A DNA stretch of 64,000 bases from Prochlorococcus sp. MIT 1300 (GCF_034092375.1 NZ_CP139302.1:682001-746000); one strand, 5' to 3'; counted from the first letter of the stretch, positions 15,680-25,853 are shown. Program-made: numbers and translations. Notes: generated by a model not told the origin, from the letters alone.

Positions 15680-16015
15680 CTAGCAGTAATCTCCAATCTC
15701 CTTCCACTTATTTAAACCACTCTGGAGGTTCTCAATCTCTTGACTAGTTCCTTTTAACTTAATTGCTTTAATTAGCGATTCTGTTGCATCAACGCCATAT
15801 TGACTTGCAATTTTTTGTTTAGCACATCCAGTCAAGACATCTCCCTCCTTTAAGGCGGTTTCTGCCTCAAGGAGATATTTACTTGCTAACTCCCTCTTTT
15901 CGTTCCAAACATTCATGTAACCTTGAAAGGCGTCTTCACTATCCGCAGCCAAAATATCAGGAGAAGCCCCAATATAAAAAAGAAAAAATAGGATGGCCAA
16001 TAAAACCGATTTCAT
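15680..16015 (-). CDS. secreted hypothetical protein (111 aa)
   Basis: Residues 1-23 are a signal peptide (MKSVLLAILFFLFYIG, cleavage likely after ILAA). The mature part is all-helical and acidic, with two cysteines (TGCAKQ and the C-terminal GDYC) that could form a disulfide. No named family is recognised. Likely periplasmic or lumenal. Confidence 0.6.
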   Translation of the reverse strand: MKSVLLAILFFLFYIGASPDILAADSEDAFQGYMNVWNEKRELASKYLLEAETALKEGDVLTGCAKQKIASQYGVDATESLIKAIKLKGTSQEIENLQSGLNKWKEIGDYC

Positions 16016-16193
16016 CCAGGAATCCTACTAGATGCCTAAAGAGGCAAGGGAATACATTAAAGCATATTAGAAAACCAATCAATTCCTATAAAGTCAAATT
16101 TAATTCTCATAGAAAATGCTAAAGCTAATAGTACTTTTTTATAATAATTATTATGGTCCATAGAGGCTATAATAGAAAAAATGAAACGAGTCA

Positions 16194-16598
16194 ATGCAAG
16201 AGCCTAGCTATTTAATTGCAATTGCATTTATAAAGCAATCTGGCAGATTAGCAATGCCATTGGGTGGAAAATCTTTGCATATAGATATAACAGATACAGA
16301 TAGTATATTAAATGTAGGGAAGGAAATTACATTGGACCTTCTTTTGAGGGTCCTTCAAAGAAGTGAAAAGAAGGAGTTGGGTCAAGCAGCAGGTAGAAAT
16401 AGCTTGCTACTTTTAAGGATACCAATGGGAGCCACTCAAGAGCTGTTGCCTAAAATCAAATCTCAATGGCTAGAAACTGGAGACCAAGAAAGATTTTTAT
16501 CCTCTGCAAGGGATTTCTCAGAGAATATATGGAGTGTTGAATATATAAAATATGAAGGAGTCAAATTTACATCTATATTTGATAAAGAAGTCCAATAA
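16194..16598 (+). CDS. hypothetical protein (134 aa)
   Basis: ATG at 16194. The product is soluble, with hydrophobic strands (SYLIAIAFI, SLLLLRIPMG) and no signal or transmembrane span. No domain is recognised. It is isolated between convergent and divergent small genes. Confidence 0.55.
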   Translation: MQEPSYLIAIAFIKQSGRLAMPLGGKSLHIDITDTDSILNVGKEITLDLLLRVLQRSEKKELGQAAGRNSLLLLRIPMGATQELLPKIKSQWLETGDQERFLSSARDFSENIWSVEYIKYEGVKFTSIFDKEVQ

Positions 16599-16621
16599 AG
16601 TTTATTAGTAAGATTTTCAAT

Positions 16622-16957
16622 TTAACGATTGAGAACCAAATAAACTATTAAAGGAACTATTGATGCAATAACAAGTAGGCCCACCACATAAAATTTTGCC
16701 TTGCCAGAATCGGGGTCATTGTCTCTCATTGCATTAAAATTTGGGTCAGTAACTGGTGCTTGCAAGGTAGACGAGCGGTCAACACCACCATTTAATGGAT
16801 TATTTAATCGAATAGACCTATCAAGAGGTGTTTCAGTAGGAGAAGACTCAGGCGAAATGTCAGGTGCATCTAATTCAACTGCAAATACAGGTGATGCAAC
16901 AAGTAGCAATGAAAATAAATACGCGACAAAGCTGAACACAGTTCTGGAAAGATCCAA
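16622..16957 (-). CDS. exported membrane-anchored hypothetical protein (111 aa)
   Basis: A signal peptide (about residues 1-26, ending SPVFAVE) is followed by a low-complexity Pro/Ser/Asp region. A C-terminal membrane span (FYVVGLLVIASIVPLIVYLV) is followed by LNR. This suggests a type I membrane protein with a short extracytoplasmic domain. Family unknown. It runs convergently against the 134-residue gene, 23 bp apart. Confidence 0.6.
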   Translation of the reverse strand: MDLSRTVFSFVAYLFSLLLVASPVFAVELDAPDISPESSPTETPLDRSIRLNNPLNGGVDRSSTLQAPVTDPNFNAMRDNDPDSGKAKFYVVGLLVIASIVPLIVYLVLNR

Positions 16958-17188
16958 GATTTTTATTTAGTTGTTTCAAGCATTCTGAATGGTCTTTAGC
17001 TTTTTGATGAATTTCGTATACATACCATCCTAATTTGAAACGAAAACTCTCGTAGTTGGATCAACCAAAAACAATCTGTCGACCAGATAGGCTTCTAGAG
17101 TACTTCCTGCACAATCATAGCTGCAGAATGGCCACTTGATGGTTTAAGGCTATAACTGCTTGTAAGCAAAAGGATCTACTAGAATTAA

Positions 17189-17587
17189 ATGAATAATTCC
17201 AAGAAAATGAACTTTCCAAGCCTTAAGGGTCAAATTCTAAAGCTCTATAAATCATCTCCAAGCCTTAACAAGCAGTTAACAAGACTTTACTCCCCATTCA
17301 AAGTCTTCCTAATAATCTACTTTAGTAGTCATATCAGTCCAATACTTGATCCAATCCATACCTCATGGGCAATGGCAATGGGAAGCATATTCTTCTCGAG
17401 TGCTAACCTACTTACATCTCAAAACTTAAATAATTCCCTAAAGATAAAGGAATGGGATACTGTCGTATTGGTAGCTGTAGTAATAACTCTTTTACCCATT
17501 TTGGAGTGGGTAAGCGCATCTATTGGTCTGGCTTTTTGTATAACATCTCTATTCCATTTCCAGCGCAACACTTCAATTCAAAACTAA
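17189..17587 (+). CDS. membrane hypothetical protein (132 aa)
   Basis: The N-terminus is basic (KKMNFPSLKGQILKLYKSS). Three or so hydrophobic segments follow: FKVFLIIYFSSHISPIL, SWAMAMGSIFFSSANLL and the pair VVLVAVVITLLPIL / SIGLAFCITSLF. Likely an integral membrane protein. No family recognised. Confidence 0.55.
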   Translation: MNNSKKMNFPSLKGQILKLYKSSPSLNKQLTRLYSPFKVFLIIYFSSHISPILDPIHTSWAMAMGSIFFSSANLLTSQNLNNSLKIKEWDTVVLVAVVITLLPILEWVSASIGLAFCITSLFHFQRNTSIQN

Positions 17588-17612
17588 ATGCTTTTATCTA
17601 AGAAAATTCGTA

Positions 17613-17963
17613 TTAATCGCTTTGGTAAAAGCAACGATTCAGATGGTCAACTCTAGCAATATTCGCCAACGAACTATCCCCTAAACCAACTAGACCCAGC
17701 CAAAATTCTCCGTTATCCTGTAAAACCAATACTGGCTTTATAGTTCCTTGACTAGGGGCATCCTCTAAAGAGTTATAAAGCATTTCGGCAACCAACTCCC
17801 CTTTTGGATGGGTTCTTAACCTTTGCAATAAAGAGCTCAATTGTGAAATCGAAACGAAAGTTACCGTTGCGCCATCTGCCACAAGAATCAAACCCTCTAG
17901 GGTGTGGACTCTCTTAAGCATTTCCTCGATAGAAGAAAGCAAAGAGGGGACTGGGAAAATCAA
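17613..17963 (-). CDS. conserved-looking hypothetical protein (116 aa)
   Basis: Starts with TTG at 17963, supported by GGGAGGAGAG immediately upstream. The sequence has an alpha/beta look: LEGLILVADGATVTFVS, then a helix, then IKPVLVLQDNGEFWLGLVG. It lacks signal and membrane segments. It follows menG on the same strand (81 bp gap) and may be in one operon with menG and hisF. Function unknown. Confidence 0.65.
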   Translation of the reverse strand: MIFPVPSLLSSIEEMLKRVHTLEGLILVADGATVTFVSISQLSSLLQRLRTHPKGELVAEMLYNSLEDAPSQGTIKPVLVLQDNGEFWLGLVGLGDSSLANIARVDHLNRCFYQSD

Positions 17964-18044
17964 AACTCTCCTCCCTTTATATTTTCTTCATAATTCAAAT
18001 ATTTGCTATTGGCATGAGCATTTATACGAGTTAGCAGCTTCGGA

Positions 18045-18746
18045 TTAATTCTTGAGTAAAAGCACTCCCATTTGTCCAAAGGCAAGTTTTAAATGAACGG
18101 CTTCTGAGAAACCAACCTCCAAAGCCATTTTTTCCTGTTCCTGTCCATCTGAAAACTCTTTCAAACTTTCTTCCAGGTAGGCATATTGGTCTCTTAAACC
18201 AAGGGTGGAGGCAATTGGTACAACGAAATTACGCAAATAAAGTTTTTGAAACTTAGCGGCAAATGAATCGTTCAAAAGCCTATTGAAATCAAGAATTCCA
18301 GCTCTTGCTCCAGGCTTAAGAATTCGCTGCATCTCCTTTAAGCCTAATGTCGGATTCGACAAATTCCTAAGTCCATAAGCCATAACTGCTCCATCAAAAC
18401 AATCAGATGAAAGTCCTGTATTTAGTGCATCTGCTTGCAACCAAGAAATGTTCAAGGAAGGCTTTTTATTCGAACGCTTTTTAGCTAAAGAAAGTTGCTC
18501 TGAGGAGCTATCTAAACCTAAGACATGGCCACTTGGTCGAACACGACCAGCCAAAACTAAGGCAAGGTCTCCAGTCCCACAACAAAGGTCTAGCCAACTC
18601 TCACCCTGAGTTGGCTTCAACCATCCAAGCAACTGTCTTTTCCAGATTCTATGTAGGCCAAGGCTTAACAGATCATTCAACTTGTCATATGAAGGAGCAA
18701 TCTCATCAAATAATTGCTCAATTGATTTAGGGTCGCTATTACGCAC
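18045..18746 (-). CDS. menG: demethylphylloquinone methyltransferase (UbiE/MenG family)
   Basis: 233 residues from GTG. The SAM-binding motif is LDLCCGTGDLALVLAG (residues about 52-67), preceded by the UbiE signature FDEIAPSYDKLNDLLSLG and followed by the second UbiE signature around MQRILKPGA. In cyanobacteria this enzyme performs the final C-methylation of phylloquinone, the photosystem I secondary acceptor. It is 51 bp downstream of hisF on the same strand. Confidence 0.92.
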   Translation of the reverse strand: MRNSDPKSIEQLFDEIAPSYDKLNDLLSLGLHRIWKRQLLGWLKPTQGESWLDLCCGTGDLALVLAGRVRPSGHVLGLDSSSEQLSLAKKRSNKKPSLNISWLQADALNTGLSSDCFDGAVMAYGLRNLSNPTLGLKEMQRILKPGARAGILDFNRLLNDSFAAKFQKLYLRNFVVPIASTLGLRDQYAYLEESLKEFSDGQEQEKMALEVGFSEAVHLKLAFGQMGVLLLKN

Positions 18747-18797
18747 AATCAGACTAAGAAAAGAAAAACTTTGGGTGTTTTTGATCCATAACTACTT

Positions 18798-19571
18798 TTA
18801 ATCCTCTAAGGGCCTTATTGGCAAAGATCTATTCAACAAATCTGTTTTAATTTGCTCAACTGAAAGTATTCCATCATGTAGCAGAGAGGCTAAAAGGGCC
18901 GCTGATGCCTTGCCTTTAAAAAAAGCATCTGCAATGTCATCTATGGACCCTGCCCCACCAGAGGCAATGATTGGAACAGGTACTGCCTCAGCAACAGATT
19001 TAGTTAAATGCAAGTCATATCCTTTCTGAGTACCATCGCCATCCATTGAAGTCAAAAGAATCTCGCCTGCGCCGAGGTGAGCCACCTCTCTAGCCCAAGC
19101 AATGACGTCTAAGCCAGTATTTTCTCTACCACCCTTGACGAAGACATCCCATCCTTCCTTCCCATGGGTTCTTTTTCTGGCATCAATGGCTACCACAATG
19201 CATTGACACCCAAAACGATCGGCACCCATCTTTACGAGTGCAGGATTTTTAACTGCAGATGAATTCAAACTAACTTTGTCCGCTCCTGCTCTTAAAAGTT
19301 CCGTAATCCCTTCAATTGAACCAATTCCCCCTCCAACAGTAAAAGGAATAGTTACAGCTTCAGCTGTCCTCCTAACAAGCTCGACCAGGGTATCTCTTCC
19401 CTCGTGACTAGCTGCAATATCCAAAAAGACCAACTCATCTGCACCAGCAAGGCTGTATCTGCAGGCCAATTCGACTGGATCACCAGCATCTCTCAACCCA
19501 ACAAAATTGACACCCTTAACAACTCGACCAGCGGCCACATCAAGGCAAGGAATCAATCTAAGTGCGACCAT
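18798..19571 (-). CDS. hisF: imidazole glycerol phosphate synthase cyclase subunit
   Basis: 257 residues, standard length for HisF. The catalytic aspartates are visible in [14 protein letters not shown] (residue 11) and VVAIDARK (about residue 130), and the phosphate-binding half-barrel motifs GGGIGS and SGGAGS recur. With HisH it converts PRFAR and ammonia to imidazole glycerol phosphate and AICAR in histidine synthesis. HisH is not in the window. Confidence 0.97.
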   Translation of the reverse strand: MVALRLIPCLDVAAGRVVKGVNFVGLRDAGDPVELACRYSLAGADELVFLDIAASHEGRDTLVELVRRTAEAVTIPFTVGGGIGSIEGITELLRAGADKVSLNSSAVKNPALVKMGADRFGCQCIVVAIDARKRTHGKEGWDVFVKGGRENTGLDVIAWAREVAHLGAGEILLTSMDGDGTQKGYDLHLTKSVAEAVPVPIIASGGAGSIDDIADAFFKGKASAALLASLLHDGILSVEQIKTDLLNRSLPIRPLED

Positions 19572-19628
19572 TAGTAAATAAGCAAAGGCGGCTTGTTAGG
19601 GTTGCGCCACTTCTAAGCCTTACAGGCC

Positions 19629-19853
19629 ATGCCCCAGACTGCCACTCTGGCCAAAATCGGATCAAAAGTCCGAATTGATCTAGATCGCGTTCGTGATCGC
19701 ATTTCCAGCTCCCTCACTAAAAAGCTAAAGGAAGATCCCCGAGGAACTGTTCTTTCATACAAAATGACTGACGGCCAAGGTATTGGACTTGTCCTTGAAC
19801 TTAGCGATGGCACAACTAGCTGGTTCTTTGACACAGAATTAGCACGTAATTGA
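19629..19853 (+). CDS. DUF2862-family small protein
   Basis: 74 residues (MPQTATLAKIGSKVRIDLDR at the start). It shows the SH3-like pattern of the cyanobacterial DUF2862 family: KVRIDLDRVRDRI, then GTVLSYKMTDGQGIGLVLEL and a final SWFFDTEL. No enzymatic role is known. It ends 10 bp before chlG and is probably co-transcribed with it. Confidence 0.8.
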   Translation: MPQTATLAKIGSKVRIDLDRVRDRISSSLTKKLKEDPRGTVLSYKMTDGQGIGLVLELSDGTTSWFFDTELARN

Positions 19854-19863
19854 GACTTCAAAA

Positions 19864-20817
19864 GTGAGCGACGCACGCCAACTTTTAGGCATCAAAGGTG
19901 CCTCTGAAACCTCAAGTACTTGGAAACTGCGCTTGCAGTTAATGAAACCAATTACTTGGATCCCTCTCTTATGGGGGGTAGTTTGTGGCGCAGCCGCCAG
20001 TGGCAATTACCAATGGCGGCTGCCTGACGTGATCGCTGCAATTGCCTGCATGATCATGAGTGGCCCACTGCTTGCTGGATACACACAAACTATTAATGAC
20101 TATTACGACAGGGAAATAGATGCGATCAACGAACCCAATAGGCCTATCCCTTCTGGAGCGATTTCGCTCAATCAAGTAAAACTACAAATTTGGGTTCTTC
20201 TTTTAGGAGGTTTGGGAGTTGCCTATCTTTTAGACCTTTGGGCAAACCACAAAACTCCCTCTGTTTTTTTACTAGCGCTAGGGGGATCTTTTGTTAGTTA
20301 TATATATTCCGCACCCCCTTTAAAACTCAAACAAAATGGATGGCTAGGGAACTATGCCCTTGGAGCCAGTTACATCGCCCTGCCATGGTGGGCAGGGCAA
20401 GCTCTTTTCGGACAACTTACTTGGGCCACTGCTGCCTTAACTCTGGCTTACAGCTTGGCAGGCTTAGGTATTGCCGTTATCAATGATTTCAAGAGTGTTG
20501 AAGGGGACAGGGAGCTAGGTTTGCAATCTTTACCTGTTGCATTTGGGATAAAAAAAGCAAGTTGGATAAGTGCAGGAATGATTGATGTATTTCAACTGGC
20601 GATGGTGGTAGTTCTTATTGCAATTGGTCAACACCTTGCATCAGTAATACTAATACTATTAATAATTCCACAAATGACTATGCAAGACATATGGTTACTG
20701 AGAGATCCATTGGCATTTGACGTTAAATATCAAGCGAGTGCACAACCATTTTTAATCATGGGAATGCTTGTAACAGCATTAGCTATTGGGCATAGCACTC
20801 TTACTCAAATTCTGTGA
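19864..20817 (+). CDS. chlG: chlorophyll synthase
   Basis: 317 residues from GTG, a multipass UbiA-family prenyltransferase. The prenyl-diphosphate binding motifs are NDYYDREIDAINEP (about residues 78-91) and NDFKSVEGDRE (about 205). KPITWIPLLWGVVCGA at the N-terminus matches ChlG. It esterifies (divinyl) chlorophyllide a with phytyl or geranylgeranyl diphosphate in the membrane, the last step of chlorophyll synthesis. The stop overlaps the PBP start by 4 nt (GTGA). Confidence 0.96.
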   Translation: MSDARQLLGIKGASETSSTWKLRLQLMKPITWIPLLWGVVCGAAASGNYQWRLPDVIAAIACMIMSGPLLAGYTQTINDYYDREIDAINEPNRPIPSGAISLNQVKLQIWVLLLGGLGVAYLLDLWANHKTPSVFLLALGGSFVSYIYSAPPLKLKQNGWLGNYALGASYIALPWWAGQALFGQLTWATAALTLAYSLAGLGIAVINDFKSVEGDRELGLQSLPVAFGIKKASWISAGMIDVFQLAMVVVLIAIGQHLASVILILLIIPQMTMQDIWLLRDPLAFDVKYQASAQPFLIMGMLVTALAIGHSTLTQIL

Positions 20818-22631
20818 ATCCAGGTAATCGCCGCAACTGGCTTTTACTTACTTTTTCAGCGGCTGCAATCGGGTCCAGTTTCTCACTTATTGAAAACTCA
20901 TTCAACCGTTTTATAGATAATGCTCTGCCTAATTTAACAACAATCTCTAGTTTTAGGCGACCAGGTACGATAACGATCCTTTCTACTTCTGGAAAGATTA
21001 TACAAAAACTTGGTCCTGCAACTAGGGAAAAGGTTCCAAATGGTCTTATGCCAAAGCTCTTGGAGCAAGCATTTATTGCGGCAGAAGATAAAAGGTTTTA
21101 CCACCATAAAGGTGTTGATATATGGGGAATCAGTCGGGCCTTAATAACTAATATTCAAGAAGGAAGAATCAAAGAAGGTGCTAGTACAATTACGCAACAA
21201 CTAGCTCGTATAGTTTTTCTTAGTCAAGATCAAACATTTACTCGCAAGATTCAAGAAGCGGCTCTTGCATATAAATTGGAACGAGAACTAAGCAAAGAAG
21301 AAATAATTGAACAGTACCTTAATAATGTATACCTGGGTTCTGGAGCCTATGGAGTAGCCGATGCCGCTTGGGTTTACTTCTCAAAAAAACCAGTCGAATT
21401 GACACTTGCAGAGACTGCTCTAATAGCTGGCCTTGCACCAGCCCCATCATTTTATTCTCCTTTAATAGATCCAAATAAAGCTCTTGAACGACGCTCAGTT
21501 GTACTAGATAGAATGCATCAATTAGGTTTTATAAATGATATTCAACGCCATGAAGCAAAAATTTCACCATTAAATATTAGGGAAGCCAGACCAAAATACC
21601 TTAAAAGTTCAGCCCCATTCTTTACAAGTTGGGTAGCCAAGAAACTTCCAGAGTTTTTAACCAAAGAGCAACTTGAAATTGGTGGTCTCGAAATCAAAAC
21701 AAGCCTAAATCTTTCTTGGCAAAAAGTTGCACAGGGAGTAATTGAAAACTTCAGCCCGCGCGAAACAGAAGGCGCCCTAGTTTCAATAACTCCTAAAGAT
21801 GGACTGATCAGAGCCATGGTCGGAGGCAGAAACTTTAACGCGACACAGTTCAATAGAGCCACTCAAGCCCTCCGTTCACCTGGATCAACTTTTAAATTAT
21901 TTCCTTACGCTGCTGCAATTCAGGCAGGCTATAAGCCTGAAGATATCTTGATTGACTCACCCCGATGTTGGGGTAAATATTGCCCTAAAAACTTTAACAA
22001 TAAATATATGGGCAAAGTCTCATTGAGCGAGGCATTTGAGGGTTCACTAAATACAATTGCTGTTCAGCTTTTAGACAATGTAGGCTTTGAAAAAGTCATT
22101 AATATAGCCAACAAACTAGGAGTAGGGAAAAACAGAAAGCTTGGCACTTATTACCCTTTAGCAATAGGTGCATATGAACAAACAGTCCTTGAAATGACTG
22201 CTGCCTATGCAGCAGTCACTAATCGTGGTCAATACATCAAGCCAACACTTATTGAAGAGATAAGGGGACCAGATAATTCTCTAATTTGGAATTCAAAAAT
22301 GCAAAAAACCAAAAATATACAAGCAATTAGCACCGATGTCGCCGATACACTAAACTGGATGCTTCAACGATCAGTCAGTATCGGTACAGGCAAAGAAGCT
22401 AAACTCAAAGAGCGCCCAGTTGCGGGGAAAACAGGCACCTCTGAAGGAGGTCGAGACCTTTGGTTTATAGGCTCCATACCCCAACTAACAACTGGCATAT
22501 GGTTTGGTCATGACAACAACAGAAAAACGAAAAGTACTAGCGGTGAGGCAGCTTGGGCATGGAAGGTATATATGAAACAAATAGCAAATGAGTTTCCTAT
22601 TATCCCCTTCCCATCAAGACCAATTAATTAA
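20814..22631 (+). CDS. class A penicillin-binding protein (bifunctional transglycosylase/transpeptidase)
   Basis: 605 residues from GTG. After an N-terminal membrane anchor (WLLLTFSAAAIGSSFSLI) comes the GT51 transglycosylase, with EDKRFYHHKGVD and GASTITQQLAR, then the transpeptidase, with SxxK in SPGSTFKL (about residue 355), SLN in EGSLNT and KTGTSEGG (about 538). It polymerises and cross-links peptidoglycan at the outer face of the inner membrane. Translationally coupled to chlG. Confidence 0.95.
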   Translation: MNPGNRRNWLLLTFSAAAIGSSFSLIENSFNRFIDNALPNLTTISSFRRPGTITILSTSGKIIQKLGPATREKVPNGLMPKLLEQAFIAAEDKRFYHHKGVDIWGISRALITNIQEGRIKEGASTITQQLARIVFLSQDQTFTRKIQEAALAYKLERELSKEEIIEQYLNNVYLGSGAYGVADAAWVYFSKKPVELTLAETALIAGLAPAPSFYSPLIDPNKALERRSVVLDRMHQLGFINDIQRHEAKISPLNIREARPKYLKSSAPFFTSWVAKKLPEFLTKEQLEIGGLEIKTSLNLSWQKVAQGVIENFSPRETEGALVSITPKDGLIRAMVGGRNFNATQFNRATQALRSPGSTFKLFPYAAAIQAGYKPEDILIDSPRCWGKYCPKNFNNKYMGKVSLSEAFEGSLNTIAVQLLDNVGFEKVINIANKLGVGKNRKLGTYYPLAIGAYEQTVLEMTAAYAAVTNRGQYIKPTLIEEIRGPDNSLIWNSKMQKTKNIQAISTDVADTLNWMLQRSVSIGTGKEAKLKERPVAGKTGTSEGGRDLWFIGSIPQLTTGIWFGHDNNRKTKSTSGEAAWAWKVYMKQIANEFPIIPFPSRPIN

Positions 22632-22643
22632 AATATTTTTATA

Positions 22644-23960
22644 TTAATAAAATTCTCTTTCTAAAATAGCCACATAAAAGCCATCGCCTTCTCTATCAAT
22701 ACCTGGCCATCTTTGTTCTTCTTTCAACAAATGCAAATCAGGATGAGATTGGACAAGATTTTTAATTTGCTCAAAATTCTCACTAGGATTAATAGTACAA
22801 GTTGAATAAACTATCCTTCCTCCATAAGCCAAGAGAGGCAAAACCCCGTTAAGAATTCTATATTGTAAATCAATTAAGTCATCAATATTCTCTGGTTTAA
22901 TTCGCCACCTTGCGTCTGGATTCCTCGCTAAAGTTCCTAAGCCAGAACAAGGTGCATCTATAAGGATTTTATTGAAAAAGCCATTCCATTCGGGCTTTAA
23001 GGTATCTAGAAGGCTTGCATCTGCAACTAAAGGATGAATACTTTTAATACCAAGCCTAGCTGCATTAAAGCTCAATCTTTTTAACCGGTCTTCTGATCTA
23101 TCTACGGCCCATATCTCACCATTCCCAGACATTAATTCTGCTAAATGAATAGTCTTCCCTCCTGGGGCGGCACAGACATCTAGTATTTTGTCTTCAGTGC
23201 TTGGAGCTAAAAACGGCGACACCCATTGTGCTGAGCGATCCTGAACAGACCAGTCCCCTTGTTCGTACCCAGGCAATTCTCGAATATTTCCTGGATTAGA
23301 ACAAATCTCTATTCCGAAAGGACAACCATTTATTGGCTTTGTTTTTAGCCCTGCAATTTTAAACTCCTCTTGCAAGTTTGTCGGGTTTGAGCGAAGCCTA
23401 TTGACCCTTAGATCTATAGTTGGAGATTGATTAAAGGCTTTAGCTATATTTTCAGCATCCTGCAAACCTCTCCAACTTATTATCTTTTTAGAAAGCCAAA
23501 TGGGCAATGAATATTTCTGGGCAAACCTTAGAGATTGATCTTTAGGCTGGGGTAAATCAACATCATCCTCTTTAGCTCTTACAGCTTCTCTTAGGATTGC
23601 ATTTACCACCCGTGAAAGCCTATTTAGATCAGATTCCTTTGCAAGTTGCACAGTAATATTAACGGCTGCAGATTCAGGGACTCTATCCATACATAATATT
23701 TGATAAAGGCCTACGTGTAATAACCATCTAAGCAATGGCGGCTGCTTAAGTGCAGGGACTTTTCCTAGAAAATCAATCCAACAATCAAGCACATAACGTT
23801 GGCGAATTGCACCATAAGAAATTTCGGTAAGCAAAGATCTATCTGAAGTCTTTAAATTACTTTTACGAAAAGCACGCTCGACTGCTTTTTCAGCATAAGC
23901 CCCTGAAGAAACAGATTGCAGAACCTGCCATGCCAACCTTCTTACCAATAAACCCTTCAC
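22644..23960 (-). CDS. rsmB: 16S rRNA (cytosine-967-C5)-methyltransferase
   Basis: I start at GTG 23960 (reads MKGLLVRRLAWQVLQ), giving 438 residues, close to the family length. A TTG at 24011 would add 17 untypical residues. The N-terminal NusB-like RNA-binding domain (to about residue 140) is followed by the Rossmann methyltransferase: DVCAAPGGKTIHLAELM (SAM), DAPCSGLGTLARNPD, and the catalytic Cys in STCTINPSENFEQI. It modifies C967 in helix 31 of 16S rRNA. Confidence 0.93.
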   Translation of the reverse strand: MKGLLVRRLAWQVLQSVSSGAYAEKAVERAFRKSNLKTSDRSLLTEISYGAIRQRYVLDCWIDFLGKVPALKQPPLLRWLLHVGLYQILCMDRVPESAAVNITVQLAKESDLNRLSRVVNAILREAVRAKEDDVDLPQPKDQSLRFAQKYSLPIWLSKKIISWRGLQDAENIAKAFNQSPTIDLRVNRLRSNPTNLQEEFKIAGLKTKPINGCPFGIEICSNPGNIRELPGYEQGDWSVQDRSAQWVSPFLAPSTEDKILDVCAAPGGKTIHLAELMSGNGEIWAVDRSEDRLKRLSFNAARLGIKSIHPLVADASLLDTLKPEWNGFFNKILIDAPCSGLGTLARNPDARWRIKPENIDDLIDLQYRILNGVLPLLAYGGRIVYSTCTINPSENFEQIKNLVQSHPDLHLLKEEQRWPGIDREGDGFYVAILEREFY

Positions 23961-24137
23961 GTCATTACTCAAATAAACAACACCAAAGGAATGGTGTAGA
24001 GAAATACACAATAGTGAAAGCCTTGGCAGAATGGATTCTAGAAACAGATACTCGAGGCTAAGGCCACCGAATTTGCGTCGAAAGGGATCTTCGGGTCAAT
24101 GTCCCTTACTCTTAAGCCAAAGGAATCCCTTTGATAG

Positions 24138-24827
24138 ATGCCTCTACTACCAAGGCGATTTGAACGGCTTAAATCAGTTCTCAATTGCAGAATGGGAGAC
24201 TTGACAGTTCTGCTTGAAGAAGTCGACAAACCCCACAACCTATCCGCCATTCTCCGCACATGTGATGCAGTTGGCACAATGGATGCACATGCAGTCAGCA
24301 AGGAAGAAAGACCTAGAACTTTTAACAGCACAGCACAAGGCAGCCAAAAATGGGTTTACCTTCAAGATCATCCAAATATTGGAATCGCAGCAAAAAAGCT
24401 CAAAGAAAAGGGTTTTCGCCTATATGGAACAAACCTAAATACCAAGGCAAAGGACTATCGGGACTGTAATTACTGCAAGCCTACAGCTTTTGTTTTGGGG
24501 GCCGAAAAATGGGGACTAACCTCTGAGGCTAAATCTTTAATGGATGAAACAGTATTCATACCAATGCGCGGAATGGTTCAATCTTTAAATGTTTCGGTGG
24601 CAGCAGCAACATTGCTCTTTGAAGCACTGCGCCAAAGGACAGTGGCAGGTTTATTACCTAAACATGGAGAAGGAGTTGGGTTAGATCTATATAAACAACG
24701 ACTATTTGAATGGGCATATCCAGAAGTTGCTACTTGGTGCAAACTAGAAGGGAGACCATATCCTCAACTCAACTCAGATGGTGAAATCACCGACAGACTA
24801 CCTAGAGATATAAGATTAAAGTATTAG
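24138..24827 (+). CDS. trmH: tRNA (guanosine-18-2'-O)-methyltransferase (SpoU/TrmH)
   Basis: 229 residues. The SPOUT motifs are NLSAILRTCDAVG (motif 1), FVLGAEKWGL (motif 2) and IPMRGMVQSLNVSVAAATLL (motif 3), forming the knotted SAM site. The C-terminal extension ending in PQLNSDGEITDRLP-like sequence is normal for TrmH. It methylates the ribose of G18 in tRNAs. Confidence 0.94.
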   Translation: MPLLPRRFERLKSVLNCRMGDLTVLLEEVDKPHNLSAILRTCDAVGTMDAHAVSKEERPRTFNSTAQGSQKWVYLQDHPNIGIAAKKLKEKGFRLYGTNLNTKAKDYRDCNYCKPTAFVLGAEKWGLTSEAKSLMDETVFIPMRGMVQSLNVSVAAATLLFEALRQRTVAGLLPKHGEGVGLDLYKQRLFEWAYPEVATWCKLEGRPYPQLNSDGEITDRLPRDIRLKY

Positions 24828-24906
24828 GCAAAAGCTCAACTCATATATAGTCAATTAAGTTATTCACTAACATCGCAATGTATCCTATAAAAGTATTTTA
24901 CTCATA

Positions 24907-25770
24907 CTAATCTTTATCGCGACTAAACCAAGATTCTAATCCTTCTCCGAGCATTGAAAGGCCAAGGACAAGAATAAACATTGCCAAACCTGGATACAAT
25001 GCAGTCCACCAGACCCCCGTGGGAACAGCAGCCAAAGCCAAGTTCATATCACTACCCCATTCAGGAATATATTCTGGTAAACCAAGACCTAAAAAGCCCA
25101 AGCCTCCAAGCACTAAAACAGCATCAGCAGCATTAAGTGTAAGTAAAACTGGAACAGAGGTGACCACATTACGCAAAAGATATTTACGCATTATCCATAT
25201 AGAACTAGCCCCTAATGTTTTAGCAGCATCTATATACAGTTCAACTTTTACCTGGGCAGTCTGGTTTCTTACAACTCGAAAATATTGAGGGACATATACA
25301 ATACAAAGAGCAAGTGCGGCATTTAGAATACCTCTTCCCAATAGAAATGCAAGAACAACTGATAGCAATAGGACAGGAACGGTATAAAGAGTTTCCATCA
25401 ACAAGACCAAAACCCTATCAATCAACCCACCAATATATCCACTCAAAATCCCCAGAGGCACCCCAATAAATACAGCCAAGGTGACTGCCAAGAAAACCAC
25501 TTGAAGAGCCACTCCGCTGCCTTCCAAGGTTCGAGCACAAACATCCCGCCCCAACCGGTCTGTGCCACACCAATGCTGAAATGAAGGATGAGCAAAAATA
25601 GGATTAGTTAGTCCCTCATTTGGCTTTGGCAAAAAACCTCCGTAAACCAACATTGGAGTTACCAAAGCAACAATCAAATAGCAAACAACAATGAAAGTCC
25701 CATAAAACACCATACGTTTAGGGAAATTCCGTTGCCTAAGGCGCAAAAATCCTCGAAAAAACTTCAACAA
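24907..25770 (-). CDS. peptide/nickel-type ABC transporter permease (DppC family)
   Basis: 287 residues from TTG at 25770; ATG at 25713 is another possible start. Six membrane spans, and the EAA loop that docks the ATPase is visible as AAKTLGASSIWIMRKYLL (about residue 180). HWCGTDRLGRDVCARTL is the conserved periplasmic DppC/OppC motif. It would pair with a DppB-type permease, ATPases and a binding protein, none of which is in the window. The substrate (peptide, nickel or other) cannot be read from sequence. Confidence 0.9.
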   Translation of the reverse strand: MLKFFRGFLRLRQRNFPKRMVFYGTFIVVCYLIVALVTPMLVYGGFLPKPNEGLTNPIFAHPSFQHWCGTDRLGRDVCARTLEGSGVALQVVFLAVTLAVFIGVPLGILSGYIGGLIDRVLVLLMETLYTVPVLLLSVVLAFLLGRGILNAALALCIVYVPQYFRVVRNQTAQVKVELYIDAAKTLGASSIWIMRKYLLRNVVTSVPVLLTLNAADAVLVLGGLGFLGLGLPEYIPEWGSDMNLALAAVPTGVWWTALYPGLAMFILVLGLSMLGEGLESWFSRDKD

Positions 25771-25853
25771 TTAAATTTCTGGTCACATAAGAAAGACTAC
25801 AGGGTAGAAAAGATTGATAAAACACGCTTAGATAGAACAGTTAAAAAGCTCAA